Source of the DNA: Stercorarius parasiticus
Lineage: Eukaryota; Chordata; Aves; Charadriiformes; Stercorariidae
Direction of reading: 5' to 3'
Length of the DNA: 64,000 nucleotides
NCBI GenBank assembly: GCA_013396915.1
Contig: VWZL01005158.1
Location: forward strand, 254,622-318,621
Numbering within the stretch: position 1 is the stretch's first letter; each line of letters starts with the position of its first letter. Positions 10,026 to 22,635 of this stretch are shown one piece after another. The notes below the pieces were generated by a model, which was not told the DNA's origin, searched no databases, and was given only the letters and a program-made list of their open reading frames with translations. The translations under genes and the position numbers were made by a program.

Positions 10026-12517
10026 GGCTAAAAACTCAAGAGGTCCTCAGGTAGTATTTTAACGTAGGAATGGATGTCCTGTAAACCTCAGGTGGCCAGA
10101 CAGAAAGAGCTCTTGCGAGGACAGAGCCTCAGGAAGCTCCTTCAGTTCCAATAAACACTCCAAAGCCAGTTGCTTGGACACCCTATTGAAAACCTGCAAA
10201 ACAAGGGTGGAAACCTCGTGAGCTACTCACTGTGTCTGCTCAGGTTGGAAATCGGAAATTCTGTTTCACAGTGTTACGGCTCTCCTCATGACCATGACTC
10301 AGGAGTGCAGAGTTTGCAGCAGAAAAAAAAAATAAAATAGAGAAAGTGAAGCTGGGCAACCCTACCAAGAGCAGGTTTTTCGTTTTGAGAAGGTATTCAG
10401 AGGTAGACTTTGGCATAAATCTTGAGACTGAGGCATGACACAAAACCTCCCGGCTGAAAACCTACACTGTTTTTTTCCTTATCACATTTGCCTTTTATTT
10501 TTTAAGCCCTGTAGGATCATGTTCCTGATCTGTGTCTGGAGCAGAAGGTGGGACCTCCATTGCTGCTTAGTCTTTCTAGGAAAAAGGGCACTGTATGAAA
10601 ACATTTGGATCCTTAATTGGCCTCATTAAAGAAGCTGGCCATCTGGACCTCACTCATTCTAATTAGTCATCAATAGGGTGGTGATTTAGTCATAAAAAAA
10701 AAAAAAAGCCACCTCCACTCTCTTAGCCATGCCTTTGCACACAGTTATTACCCACAAAGCTGTCTCCTTTGCTCTCAAAGCGGAGCGGGTGGATGTGTTC
10801 TCACTCAGCAGCCATCCACCCTGGTGTTTGCGGGCCAACAGCTTGTTTCTTGGCAGGGACACTCAAGCGAAGCCCGTAAGCTGCGGCAGTCTGGAAAGGA
10901 TGGAGCTAAATATGGCAAAGAACCCGGGAGCATGTGATTACCCCACCCTTCACTTGTAAGTCAGGCTGGTATCCACGCTTCCAAAGCTCATTACTGTGCA
11001 GAAAAGCTTGGATAACACACAAAGAAGGGTTCCAAGCCATTGCTGAAGCGCCTTTAAAATTTTGGGGCTCTTAACTGGTACCCCCTTGTTTTCAAGCAGT
11101 TTCCCTTTGGTCACTATTGCTTGGTCCTCAGGCAAGGACAGGTCAGGAGAAGCAGAGGTAGATGGACTGAGTGACTCCTGCTGCTTCGTTTAGGATTTCC
11201 AGATTCACATGTTCCATATCCAGCTTTTGAGTCACCCAGTTTATATCCAGGTAGAATCATCAGGACACTTCTCTTGAGATGGAGCCTCCCCTGTTTCCCC
11301 ATCCTGAAACAGGACAAGCCAAAACAATTGCGGAAACCACAAAAAGGTGGCTCAACAAAGGTAAACAAGAGAGATTTAAGCACAACATGGTTTGCAGTAG
11401 TGGATGGGCAGGACTGGAGAAAAATTGCAAAAATCGGTTTATTCGCACTGATGATGCATCAGTGGATAAATCGGTTGTGGGTCGTCTTAAAAGCTGAGGA
11501 ACTTCTAAGGCCTCTTCCCCAAACGATCACATCATTCCCTAACCTATCGCAACTTCTGTGCCTCGATAAAAATCTCACCTTCCTTCTCCCATCTCAAATG
11601 AAGTTCTTCATTCCTGTTCTTGGTTAGTCTGTATTCCGAAAATCAGGCATTTAGGGAATGCGTCTGAAAATATTGATGTAATATGTGCACAGTCCCCCAG
11701 TAAGTAGGTGAAGAGAAGTGTGTTGACTGGTTAATGGGAGAACTAAATGTCATTGTTTTGTACAGCTCGTCATGGGACTCGATGAGCCCAAACTGCAATG
11801 GCCCAGTTGGGTCTGGAAGGGTCCTCTAAAATTAGTGACAGCCAGATCCAAACCTGTAGTCTGGTTACATGGCAAGCTGGAGGAGGGCTGTTGAATCAAG
11901 AGAGAAAGCTGCCTTAGCCACCCCGTGTATTTTGCAGTTAATCTTGTATCTGTGTTGAGGAAAAACACCCCTCAAAACTAGTTTTTAGTGGGCCAACAAA
12001 GGCCCTGAGTTGCTAGACACCTTATTAATAATAGTCTTCTGAAAGAGGGGGATGCAGTTCTTTATAAAGATTTATTAATAGTCATTATTATTTTCACAGA
12101 AGCTTTAATGTGCAGTAAAAGACCTATAAAGACAAGCAACCAAAGGAACTCATCGATTTCACGCCGATCTGCACTAAAAAAATACCAGTCTTTTTTTTTT
12201 TTTCTTTCCCCCCCCACAATAATAATAAAACAAAGAGCTTTCAGGAGCAGCAACAGCAGAAGGCTAATGTAAAGTGATATATTTGAGACCCAGGAGTATG
12301 GTGTAACTTACTCTTGCCTCTGCGGCCTGTTTATTGTGTTTGTCTGGTTGCCCTGGGAACCAGCTCACGCCGTTTCACTTATTTTATAATGTTCCTGTAA
12401 ATGTTAGGTAGGGCCAGGATTTATTATACACTGTCAACACCTAAAATGGAACGCGCCGCGTAGTGTCGTTTATTTGGCAAGATGCCTTTCCATGCTCCCT
12501 TAGAAAAAAAAAAAAAA
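10026..12517. other. Intergenic, A-run only
   Basis: No gene supported. Holds an A14 run at 10694-10707 and a T-rich then C-rich run at 12190-12216. Overlapping open frames at 11274-11627 and 11114-11383 lack splice support or codon signal. Confidence 0.45.
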
Positions 12518-12535
12518 NNNNNNNNNNNNNNNNNN
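12518..12535. other. Assembly gap (18 N)
   Basis: Eighteen N flanked by A runs on both sides. The true sequence is probably a longer A homopolymer; frames translated across it are meaningless. Confidence 0.95.
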
Positions 12536-12604
12536 AAAAAAAAGCCTTTCTTACACAGATACATGTGAGTGTGCGTGTGTGGTTCTGCATCTCTCTCCAA
12601 ATAA

Positions 12605-12690
12605 ATCACCCCCGCGCGCTTTCCCGCAGCCTTTGCGCGGGGAGGACCGGTGCTGGGTGGTATAAATGCTGCTGAAGGAAGGTCTGAGCA
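12605..12690 (+). promoter_or_regulatory. Possible TATA-type core promoter
   Basis: A CG-rich segment (CCCGCGCGCTTTCCCGCAGC, TTTGCGCGGGG) is followed by TATAAAT at 12661, with a TGACTCAG (AP-1/MARE-like) motif near 12719. The layout resembles a core promoter with transcription starting near 12690, but no exon is identifiable downstream. It may equally be a regulatory element or chance. Confidence 0.22.
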
Positions 12691-15600
12691 GCCGGTGACC
12701 TGCCGTTGGGTGGGATCCGTGACTCAGTATTTGTGTGAGGTGAACATTTAGGGGACGGGGGGGGAGGCATGTTTACCGGGAGTGTTTATTATCCCTAAAG
12801 AAGCAGCGTGATCCTGTTGCTTCTGTCCCCAAAGACCTCTGTTAATTCGGAGCGATGAATCATCAGAATTATTAGGGCTGGAGCGAGCTGCTTTCCTTCG
12901 CTCCTCTCCTCTCCTCCACCAGTCCCTCAGCATGACGGAGCAGATTCGATTGCAGACTAGTGGGTGTGAAGCTTATTTTTTAATTCGCCTTTTTTTTTTT
13001 TTTCCTTGGGTGGTGCCTCTCAGACTAACACATGGTATTTAACCAAGAAAACTATTAACCTTTTAAGCGCTCAGGAACAAATTGGCATCCCAACCCCCTG
13101 GGACATGTTTTTCTAACTCTCCCCATCCTTTCCTTGCTCCTGCTCGGAACCGCACCCTTGTCTCTCCTTCCACCCCACAGAGGGTGGGGGTCTCTCCTTT
13201 CTGCGGAACAGGCGTCTCCCGGAGCGCAGAGAGGGGCTCCCGTCTCCTCTCCGCTCCCCCTTTGCAGTGCCAGGTCTCCACCAGCTCTCCTTGCCCTTGT
13301 CCCCACACGAGAGGGATTTATGCAGTGACTGCAAATCCCTTTTCTCGCCAAAAAAAATAAAAATGCTCCCTCTGGACATTTGTACTCGGCTCTCGCTCCT
13401 GATGTGATTTGCTTCCATTCTTACCAAGGGGATTTGGATTCAGCAGTGAGTGGGGACTGCTCCAGCTAAAAATACAGCCTGGGTGAAGAGACGAGGTGGA
13501 TCGATCCACGGGTAAAATCCAAGAAAAGTGGCATTGTTCCTCCCCACGCATGGGGCTGGTCCTGCCTCCCGCTGACCAGAAATGCTCCCTCCTTGGCGTG
13601 AAGCCTTTCCCAAGGAAAGGAGCCAGCACCCAAAGCATTAAACACGTTGGGATTAGGCAGTGCCCCGAGACTGAAGGTACAGAGATGGAGAATCTCCAAG
13701 AGGTTTAGGAATGCGAATGGAAAAAGGCAGAGCCCGGGGCAGAATGGCTGGTGACAGCAGATGGTGTTCAGGGAAAAAAGTCAGATGAGGAAAGTTGGAC
13801 TTGACGGTGCACGGCTGCATAGCGCGAATTTTTCTTTCAGTTGGAATGAGTTAAGGATGGTGAATTTGCTTAGGAAATACTAAAGGTTAGGATTCCTGTT
13901 TCTTGTGTGATGCTGAGCAATTTAAATCTTAATTCCCCACTTCATCTGACTGTAAGGCAAAACTAGAGTGAGGCATAATTAATTGATATTCGCAGCGTGA
14001 CCTCAGATCCTTGACTAAAGGCTTCATAACGGTAGACTCTTGAGCATGGTTTTACATGATTTGTGTGAATGTACGCTTTATTCTTTCGTTTCAGGCAAGA
14101 AGATGGGTAGATAATGGATTTTTCTGTCTTCTTATTTTTCTTTCTGATAGATGCGTTGCAAGAAAGCATACGTTGTCCACAGAGGTCTGGTTTTTCCTGG
14201 GACTTCTGTGCATGCAAAACAGCTCTCGGAATAAGTCGCAGCAAGAGCCCCTCCCGAGGCATTTACCTGAACCACATTCAATATAAATACACACATGCAC
14301 ATACCCTCACCTATCTGTTTTAGGAAATACTTTCCAAACGCAGTAAGTGTGCTTTTCAACTTTTTAAAAAGAAAAATGCCACTGTTAAAGAAAAAATTGA
14401 AATGACAAAATACCTTTTTAATGAGCCCAAAATGGAATGTATATGACAGTGACAAGAGTAACTTAGTGAAATCGCAGCTGCTCCTTTTAATTGCCTCCTA
14501 ATTTGCTCTCGGGTACTGGTAATTGGAACAATTTGCCCACAGAAACCTGTGAGGTCTCAGACACTAATTGATTTTGTCTTGCTTAATCAACCCCGCAAAA
14601 AACAGAGCCTATTTCACGGACTGTTTTCGAGCTTAGCACTGCTATTGGGTGATTCACGGGGCAGAAAATGTACCCGCCCGCCCACACAAATCATGCAGCG
14701 ACCAAACTCGCATCACGGCGCTCAGCCAGTTCCTCGCAACGAAAGCTGAAGCCCCTCTGTTGGGTGTTACGGTCCTGAAAAAGACCTCAGATGAGACGGC
14801 CCAGCATTGCTATACGTATCAAACATAAAAAGGTGACACTTGAAGTTAGTTCCAACTCAACCAGTCCTAAAAAATGTGGTGTTTGCGAGCATTTGCCTTT
14901 CTTGTGCTTGGAGGCCAGCTAAAATTTAATGGAAAAATAAGCCCTGCCTCGCATGTGTAGCGAAAGAGAATAAATCATAAAATGGGCTATTTAATTTTCT
15001 TTTGAAAAACAATTCAGGTTCTCAATGTTATGATTTAAGGAGGATCTGTTATTCTCTTTCAGGATAATTTATTATATTATTATTAACTTGTACAGAAAAA
15101 TAGTGGAAGAGACATCTCACCAAATGCTGATGTACCTTGTAAGAAGGTCACTATTTGGGAACAGAAACCATCTTCAGTGCCTGATATCACGTTACAAAAT
15201 CCTTCAATGTTATTTCTGAGCCGTGTGAGGGTAGGTGAAGCTCAGAGGCCAGTTTCGCTCCCTGATTAAACCTTCATTTTGCCGCTTCCCTTGTGCAAAC
15301 CAGAGGCACCTTTTGGCTCAGCAGCGCACGAGCGTTTCCTCCACCACGTCCCTCACATTTTCCCAGGCTTTGGTCCTAGTGTTGCGGCTTCTAGACCATT
15401 TTCCCTTCCTCCCCTCCCCGCCACCCCGGGTGCAGGCTGGCAGAGTTGAGCCCTGCGTTGGCTTTGCCTCGTCTTCCCGCTCCAGCGCCCGGCAGCAATG
15501 GGAGGCGCAAGGAAAGACCGGAATGTCGGAGAGGATCAGCAGGAGAGGGGGAGCATCAGTACTGACAGCAGCGCTGGTTTCTGTTTACTCTGATCCCCAC

Positions 15601-16102
15601 GAAACCCGGACCTTTAAAGTTGCTGCAGTCCAAGCGCCAGTTCAGAAAAGTCGATTTGATGATGGAAAATCCCCCATCGTCTCTATTTTTTTAAAGTCTA
15701 CCCTATTTAAGAAATTCTTTATTGTTTCCTTTAAATCAATCATAAGTATTCCTGTACGCTAAGCAGTATTTTTAAGGTCCTTTTCCTGACAAGATCAGCT
15801 AGGTAAGCAGTGTATCCATAAGCACTTTTCATAGGTCTTTCCCAGGTGATGGCTTTGCGGGACTTCAGGCCAACGAGCAGAATCGCCCCCTTGAAGAGAG
15901 CAGATGCATCAAGACCAAGCGCCAGCACCACTCCGTTCCTCACGGTTGTAAATTTCCATTTGCCACTGCCCACGTTTTTTAAAAGGAAGTAGATTGTAAG
16001 TCTGTAAAGATTTATAGTTCCATTCTAAAATATCTATCATTTTAAACGCTGCACTGCTGCTGACATCCACTGAACTGCCATAGATAGACTGGTAAAGTAC
16101 TT
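12691..16102. other. Intergenic, possible non-coding regulatory sequence
   Basis: No gene supported. A T-run lies at 12990-13003. A 175-codon open frame at 15235-15762 has no coding character. The segment 14460-14600 is rich in TAATTG/AATTGG-type homeodomain cores (TTTTAATTGCC, CTGGTAATTGGAACAATTTG, CACTAATTGATTTTG), the kind of texture seen in conserved enhancers. Conservation cannot be judged here. Confidence 0.35.
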
Positions 16103-16123
16103 AAAAAAAAAAAAAAAAAAAAA
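16103..16123 (+). repeat. A homopolymer (21)
   Basis: An uninterrupted run of 21 A after TACTT, followed by GACATTACAATATATCC. No retrocopy body is recognisable upstream. Confidence 0.9.
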
Positions 16124-19100
16124 GACATTACAATATATCCAGATATGTTTCAAGAACTTTTGTCGGGCATGGACTAACTTGGAGACATATTTCATAAAAA
16201 CTGCTATTTACATTTCAGCTATACGCTTTCGCTCTTTATGTCCTTTTCCATTGCTCCGCATTGCCAAGGCTTTTGCCTAAATAGACATTTTCCCCGCCGG
16301 CCCCCCCCGAGCCGCAGAGCCTGCGGGGCTGCCCCTGACATCACCGCTTGTCCTCAGGAACACCACCGCCGCCCCTCGCAAGATTTGACCTCAGGTGTTG
16401 GGTTTTTTTGGTATAACCATTATTGAAAACACAGCGGTCGAGATTTACTGGCTGGTAAGAGTTTATAATGATCCGAGATTAAGGGTGGGACTTTCAAAAC
16501 AGTGTAAGCCTTGAGCGCAGGCGAATTTGTACTCCATTACCCAGCAGCTTTTCAAAGCTCCACCCTAAATCTGTATGAAATTATTCTAGCGGCAAGGAAA
16601 GTATATTTACCTAATGTCAAATATTAAACATTACTGCCCATTAAAATATAGGGCTTCATTATATTTGGCCTGGTGCAGATGTGCAGGAGAGAAGGAGTAA
16701 TTATCTTTTCCTAAGCTATGTACCTAGGCAGACGAGTTGTCACTAATTTTTGGTGTCTGCCTGCGGGTAACGAGCGTCTACTTTTTGCAGCCCGTAGGGA
16801 AGCGAGTTACATCTTCAGGCCGTAATTGCTTCTGAGAACCAGGTCCTCCATAATGCAAGGAAGCCGAATTGCCCATGCGAAAAAAAAAAACCAAAAAAAA
16901 AACCAGGAAAAGACGCATCCAAAAGCTTGTGGGCACTTTGGAAAGCAGAGGCCAAAATAACTCACTCGCTGTCACGCAGCAAACTGCCGGCAGCCTCGGG
17001 CCGGGAACACAGAACTCTTTATTCCCGGCCCCTTGCGCCTGCTGCACCAGCATCCCCAGCTCGGAGAAGCCGGCGGCTGCCTGCGAGGGTGCACCGCTCG
17101 CTTCTGTCCCGTTTCACGGACCCCGCAGCCAAAAAGCAGCATCCCTGAAAGAGGAGCAGCTCTCGGAAAACTCTGCAGCGCCCAGGTGACAGGGAAAAAC
17201 AAACCCTCCCGCTATTTGCTCTGGAGGGCTGTGCACAGCCAGCCTGTGGGAACCTGGCATCACTCCATTTGCTGGGGACACCAGAGGGCTAGGTGACAAA
17301 TCTGGCCTCTGGACAGCAAGTGAGCCACCTCAGCTCTGGATTTCGCTGACAGAGCGATTCTTGTGAAAGCAAAGGAGAGAAAAAACCTGCCAAGCCCAGC
17401 TCCGGCCCCGCAGCTCGCAGGGTCAGGGCGCTTTGTGCGCAGGGAGTCCCAGTGCGGTGAGACATGAAAGCCCCACGCTGTCACTGCGGCGTATTGAGCT
17501 TGCTCGGTGACACAGAAATGCTTTTTCTCTTAAACTCGCTGAAAAGCTGGAGCGAGTTTAGCTGAAAGTGCAAATTACTTTTGTAACAACGAGGGATGTT
17601 CTTGCATTTCTCGGCTTAGGTTTTCCTCCCATCTCTTTCCTCCCGACACCGCTCTGCTTCCATTGGGAGGCTTTTTCCTAACAAAGACAACCTTAGAGAG
17701 GGCGACAGGGGTTCCCTGGATGTCTGAAATGCCCAAGCTCTCAATCATGCTGCCCAGGAGCCTGCAAAATAGCAGAAAATCAATCCATTTGGGGGTAAAA
17801 CATGAACTGAGGCTCCCAAAGTAAGGGCTGGGGAAGGACAAGCTTGCCACGCTGTTGGATGAAAGCCCTAAAAAAGCAAAATTATTGGCGAGATGTGAAT
17901 TGTGAAAACATTAGTTCCACACCTTCCATCTCAATCTTCTGCTCTTTTCTTGTTAGAGTAATTTAAAGTCCATGTGGTTGTATGACTGTGCTCTTAAAAA
18001 AAAGTGAGGAATGACAGTGTTTGAAGAAGCTGTCGGCTCTTTCGCCCACATGCAACTGTTGGAAGCAAGGAAAGATTAGCGTAAAGCAGAAAGGCAGTGG
18101 TCTGTACGAAGTGCAGAGGATTACCGGGCCTGTACCTTGCGAAGCCTCATAAAACCTCCCCTGCCCATAAATACCGTTTCCAGTGCGTTGTAGAGAGGAA
18201 TGCCGTGCTCCTGCTCATCGAGACAAAACCTCCAGTCAAGTTAGTGGACCAACACTGAAGCCAATTGCATTTGCCTGAATAAGGACAATTAACATTGAAG
18301 TAAGGCATCTGCTGAAAGAAGAAATTATAGGACACAGTTGGTACAGAAATAAGGACCCTATTTAAGATTAATGGCCTTTAAGTTTTGCTGTCCTTAGTGA
18401 GTAACCCCAGTTCATTGCCAAGAAGTGCCCCAGTCATCACCAGGGCAGTATTTTACATTGAATATTCTCAGGGAGTGCTAAAGCAAGGCTTGCATCATGC
18501 CACTACGAGCATCAATTGAGCAAGAGGTCTTTACCCTAAAGATGAGGAGCATCTTTAGGATAACGGGAGTCCTGCTTGGGGCTCTGTTTTGCTTTTGTTT
18601 CCCCAGCAGACTGCAGCGCTCTGGGTCGGGCAGCAGAAGTGCGGAGCTGACACACAGCTCCTTGTTCTTGACGCATGGGAAAAAGAAACCCGGAGTAACC
18701 ACCAGATAGAGAAGATAAAGTCGTCTTTCCCAAAGCAGAAATAGGCATTTGGCGCTGAATGAAGGCATGACCCATTCTGCTGTTTCCTTTGGAAATGGAC
18801 CCTTAAAACGAAGTGAATGCATCCCTTCTTACTGTTAGGGGCTCCCAGCAGATGGGTTTTAATAATATATAAAATTGAGGCTTTACCCCGCAAGTACAAT
18901 TGTTTGTTTCCCCTACTACTTTCCCAGCTTGTTGGCAATGCTGTTTAAAATCGAGATGCAAATTCTGAGATACTTCTGCTGTTTGTTTAAGAAATGTTCT
19001 ACAGAGGAGCAGAGCAGAATTCGGGGAGTTTCTAACCATGGCAGGTCCTTAAAGCCTCACTGCCTACATCCCACTTGCAGGCACCAAGGCGGGGCTGGGA

Positions 19101-20491
19101 GAAGTCCTGTCCAGCTTAAGGCTTTTGAGGTTGGTTGGGGTTTTTTTAGGTGTGCCTCTTAGAATGCTAGAATATGCTAGAAGTTTCCAAAAAAATAAAA
19201 GCGGGGGAAAGTATTGGCCATCCCACTTAACCCAAGACTTATATGGTTTGGTTTCAAAGCTGTCCAAGTATCCCAAAGCCATCTTCAGTAAGGAAACCCC
19301 TTGAGTTGGTATGAAAAGAAGGAGTCTTTTCAATGATGGCTGTTTTAATATAGTGGTAGTCGCCCAGGCGCTATAATATTTTTTTCCAGATAAACTGCGA
19401 AGGTTGTGATTGAATTGTCTTTATTGACTTGAAAATGGTTTAAGGTCTGGCCTTCCCTGGCCATATATGATAGAGAGCAGGAAAAGAGAATGACTTTTTT
19501 GAATATAATGACTTTGGACAGTATTAGTAGACAATATATAGGTGAAAACTGAATTAAAGGCATCAGTTCCGAATCCCTGAGCCTTTTGAGGTTTAAAATG
19601 AGATTACTAAAAGTGCTTTAATGAATATTTCTCTCTCTTTAGTGAATATTCTCCTCACTCCTTTTTTTTTTTTAAGGGAGAGGGGGCAAAGGGGGAGGCT
19701 GATGGGGGGACTGGGTATTACAGAAAAAGAGTGGCAATTAGATGATAACAGTCGGCAGCACGGACGGCGTCTTGTTACTGCTTACTTGGGAGGTGCCAAA
19801 GCTACATGGGACATCGTCATTATTATGGCTTAAAGTTGGCTAAGGTCACCCCGGTTCATCTGTTTTATACATTGGTAGCCTTCTACTTATTACTTGCCAA
19901 ACAAACCTTTTTATTTTTGCACACGTTTATGTTGATTTTGTGGTTTCTGAAATTGGATTCTGTCTCCTACGGGCCTGAGTTTCCACGGCAACTATGGACC
20001 TTATCTGCTGCTGCTGTTTGGCAGACAGACAACAAGGCCTTTCAGTTTACTTCTCCAATTTTTTTTAATATTATTTTCTTTAAAAACCTTTTTCTTCTTC
20101 ATCATGTTCTTTTTTTTTTTTTTCTTCCCTTTTTATTATTTTTACTTTTCCCAACCCCTGTCATTTAAAAATCACATAATTAATTGAGCACATCCTGTGC
20201 CACACGGGGCTGCCACGACTTTGAAGTCCCAATAGATCATTTTATAGAGCCATGGGTACCATTTTTTCCAGCGCAGCACCAGGCGCCAGTGCGAGGGCTT
20301 GTGGAATTTAGCATATCCTACTCCAGGTATGATAAAGAAACCTTGGCACCTTCTGTTTGTTTTTACTAATTTCCTTTCCAAACTGCCTTTTCAATATAGA
20401 GGAAAGACCTCAGGACTTAAAGTTTGTTATTTTCTCTCCAAAGTTAGTCCCTGTTCCCCCTGCCTCCCTCCCTCCCCTTCCTTTAAACCAG
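16124..20491. other. Intergenic with weak exon-like and element-like segments
   Basis: No gene supported. 16265-16390 is GC-rich with a C8 run. 17129-17185 is a 57-base segment bounded by a strong acceptor (CTGTCCCGTTTCACGGACCCCGCAG) and CAG|GTGACA, open in two frames; it may be a chance exon-like segment. A T-run lies at 20110-20123. Confidence 0.35.
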
Positions 20492-20515
20492 ACTGAACTG
20501 CTTCTTCGCTTGGTG
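20492..20515 (+). other. Possible 24-base microexon
   Basis: A 24-base segment (open in frame as TELLLRLV). It is preceded by about 35 bases of nearly pure pyrimidine (CCCTGCCTCCCTCCCTCCCC...) ending AAACCAG, and followed by GTAAGTTTTC. Both sites are textbook quality. No neighbouring exons were identified, so this is a candidate only. Confidence 0.2.
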
Positions 20516-22569
20516 GTAAGTTTTCTTTTTTTCTTTTCTTTTCTCCAGGAAAGTGTGGTCTGATTTAGCATCATGTAGCTTGGAGCTGTTACTGATCCTA
20601 TAGCAGCAGCGAAACTAGCCGAGGGAAAAAGACCCTGACAGGCTCTATTAACCCTTAAAAACAATAAATGATCTCATCACCTTCTCAAATACAGAAGAAG
20701 AAATAATAATACAATAATTTACTTCAGTGAAGGAACAAGTCTTTTGGGGGCTGATGCTGAAATCTGTCCCCAAAGACGCCGTTGCTGGCATTAATGAAGA
20801 AGGGCTGCTTTTCTACTAAGCTGAAAATAAACTGCAATGTCTCTCAGCATCGAAAAAGGAGAGCGTGCACACATAGACATAGCTGGACATATATATACAC
20901 ATAGGGATATGTGTGAAGAACAGAGAGAAGAAGACAGAAGATGAGCGAAAACAGGCTAAATCGGTGAAAAACAGTTGAGCCTTCTAACAAAGGAAGCTTT
21001 GCAGTGGCAACACTATGCATCCTGCATTTGAAACAAAGGGCTGTAAAATTTCCTAAAACGTCTTTAAAACAGAGTCAGGAACTTCTGGAGATGGGTTTAA
21101 AACTGCCAGTTGTCACGTATTTTTACCACATTTTGAAAAGACAAACACGGTCACTTGGGGTGGTTTTGTAGCAAGGAGCAAATTCAGGATTAATCCCCGC
21201 AGAATTATTACCTTCCCTCTAGAAAGATGAGTATTCTGTCTCACGGAGAATGGTAGAAAATGAGATCTTTTCTAGACATTTCCAGTCAGCTTCTGACATC
21301 TGATGAGAAATCACATTTCTGCCTGTGAAGTCCCTAAGATGATTTTAAAATCCTGTAGAAAAGAAAATATTCTCCATGAAATTCTGAACAGTTTTAAAAT
21401 GATTTCTGGTCATGTTTATGTTTCATTTTTACAGAGGTACGTTTGTTTCATGGCTACTCGGGGTCTTATGCAAAATCCTGTGTTGTAAATGAAAAGATTT
21501 CTAGTCAGTCCGATGGACTTTGGATTAAACAGTTAAGAAACTTTCCATGAGACCGAAATTGGGAAACAATTCATTATGAAGTCCCAGACGTTCATTTTAA
21601 AAGCCTGTGTGGCAGATATTGTTCTCTCTTAAAGTCTGTGGGAGAACCCCCAGTATATTCAGTTGTCTTGTGCCTGCAGATTCCTACACGTCTATACATT
21701 TTGATCTAGATAAACAGGCAGGCAAAAGCTAATCATTGTCTCTGCCTATATTCAAATGCTTTTCAAAATTATGTCCGTAAGAAAATGGTCTAACTGAGCA
21801 GGACTGTAATTAATAGTCGCTATCTCCAGCCATTCATAGTCCTCTTCAGAACAATTGTTATTTATAGGGAGTATTTTATAATGCCATTAAAATATTCTTG
21901 TAAATGACTGTGTCATACTGAGTATTTTAGAAGTCTATTTGCTGTTACTGATACCATTTTTCTGCCTTCCTCCCTCTTTTCTGCCTTTTGTTTGCTCTGC
22001 CCTTCTGCAAAACTCACACATTCACTATAAACAAAGAACGTCGTGAGCTTTATAATCCCCAAATCTAAATGCTATTGCGCTTTGTATGTACATACAATTA
22101 TTGCCCTAATTCTCTGCACCGTTGCTATGTTTCTAATTGCTAAAATCTTTGTGCGTGATTCACGGTTACAGGAGTAGAAACTTTATTCATTATTCATTAA
22201 TTAAAGATCTGTGCCACTGGGATGCTGCCATCTCTGGGACAGAGGCAACGGACAAACAACGTGCGTTGTGCTGCTCAGGAGCCAGGTTCAGCAAGTATAC
22301 GAGGGATGCAGGTGGACTGTATTTTCCCTTACAGAGACCGAAAGAACTCCTTTTAAACACACTTCTCTGTGTGTGCGTGTGCACAAACTACCGGTGCTGG
22401 AGCAGAACAAACTGCAACTCGGAGCAGAGCAAACCGAGGTTTGGTGTTAGAGGTTACCTCCGAAGAAGCCGTACAAAGCGTTGTGTGAAGTTGGCACTGA
22501 AGTCTATGATTTTGGGACGCATTTTGAAGGAAGACTAGGGTTTTACCCCAGAATGTGGTCAGCATTCCC
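20516..22569. other. Intergenic, AT-rich
   Basis: No gene supported. 21780-21960 has low-complexity-free AT-rich text with several homeodomain-like and POU-like words (GTAATTAATAG, TTATTTATAG, ATGCCATTAAAATA); it could be a conserved non-coding element. Confidence 0.35.
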
Positions 22570-22635
22570 ACCTCCCTTCAGCTCACAGGTGACAGAATCT
22601 GGGTTCCTGACCCATCCAAGCACCAGTGATATTCC
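22570..22635 (-). repeat. MIR-like ancient SINE fragment (possible)
   Basis: TCACAGGTGACAGAATCTGG, then GTTCCTGACCCATCCAAGCA and ATTCCACTA, parallels the reverse complement of a MIR (cagagctgggattcgaaccc...tttccacta). Diverged and short. Confidence 0.33.

Noticed and set aside
15235..15762. 175-codon + strand open frame
   Set aside because: Low-information residues, no domain, no promoter or poly(A) layout. One such frame is expected by chance in GC-moderate sequence of this size.
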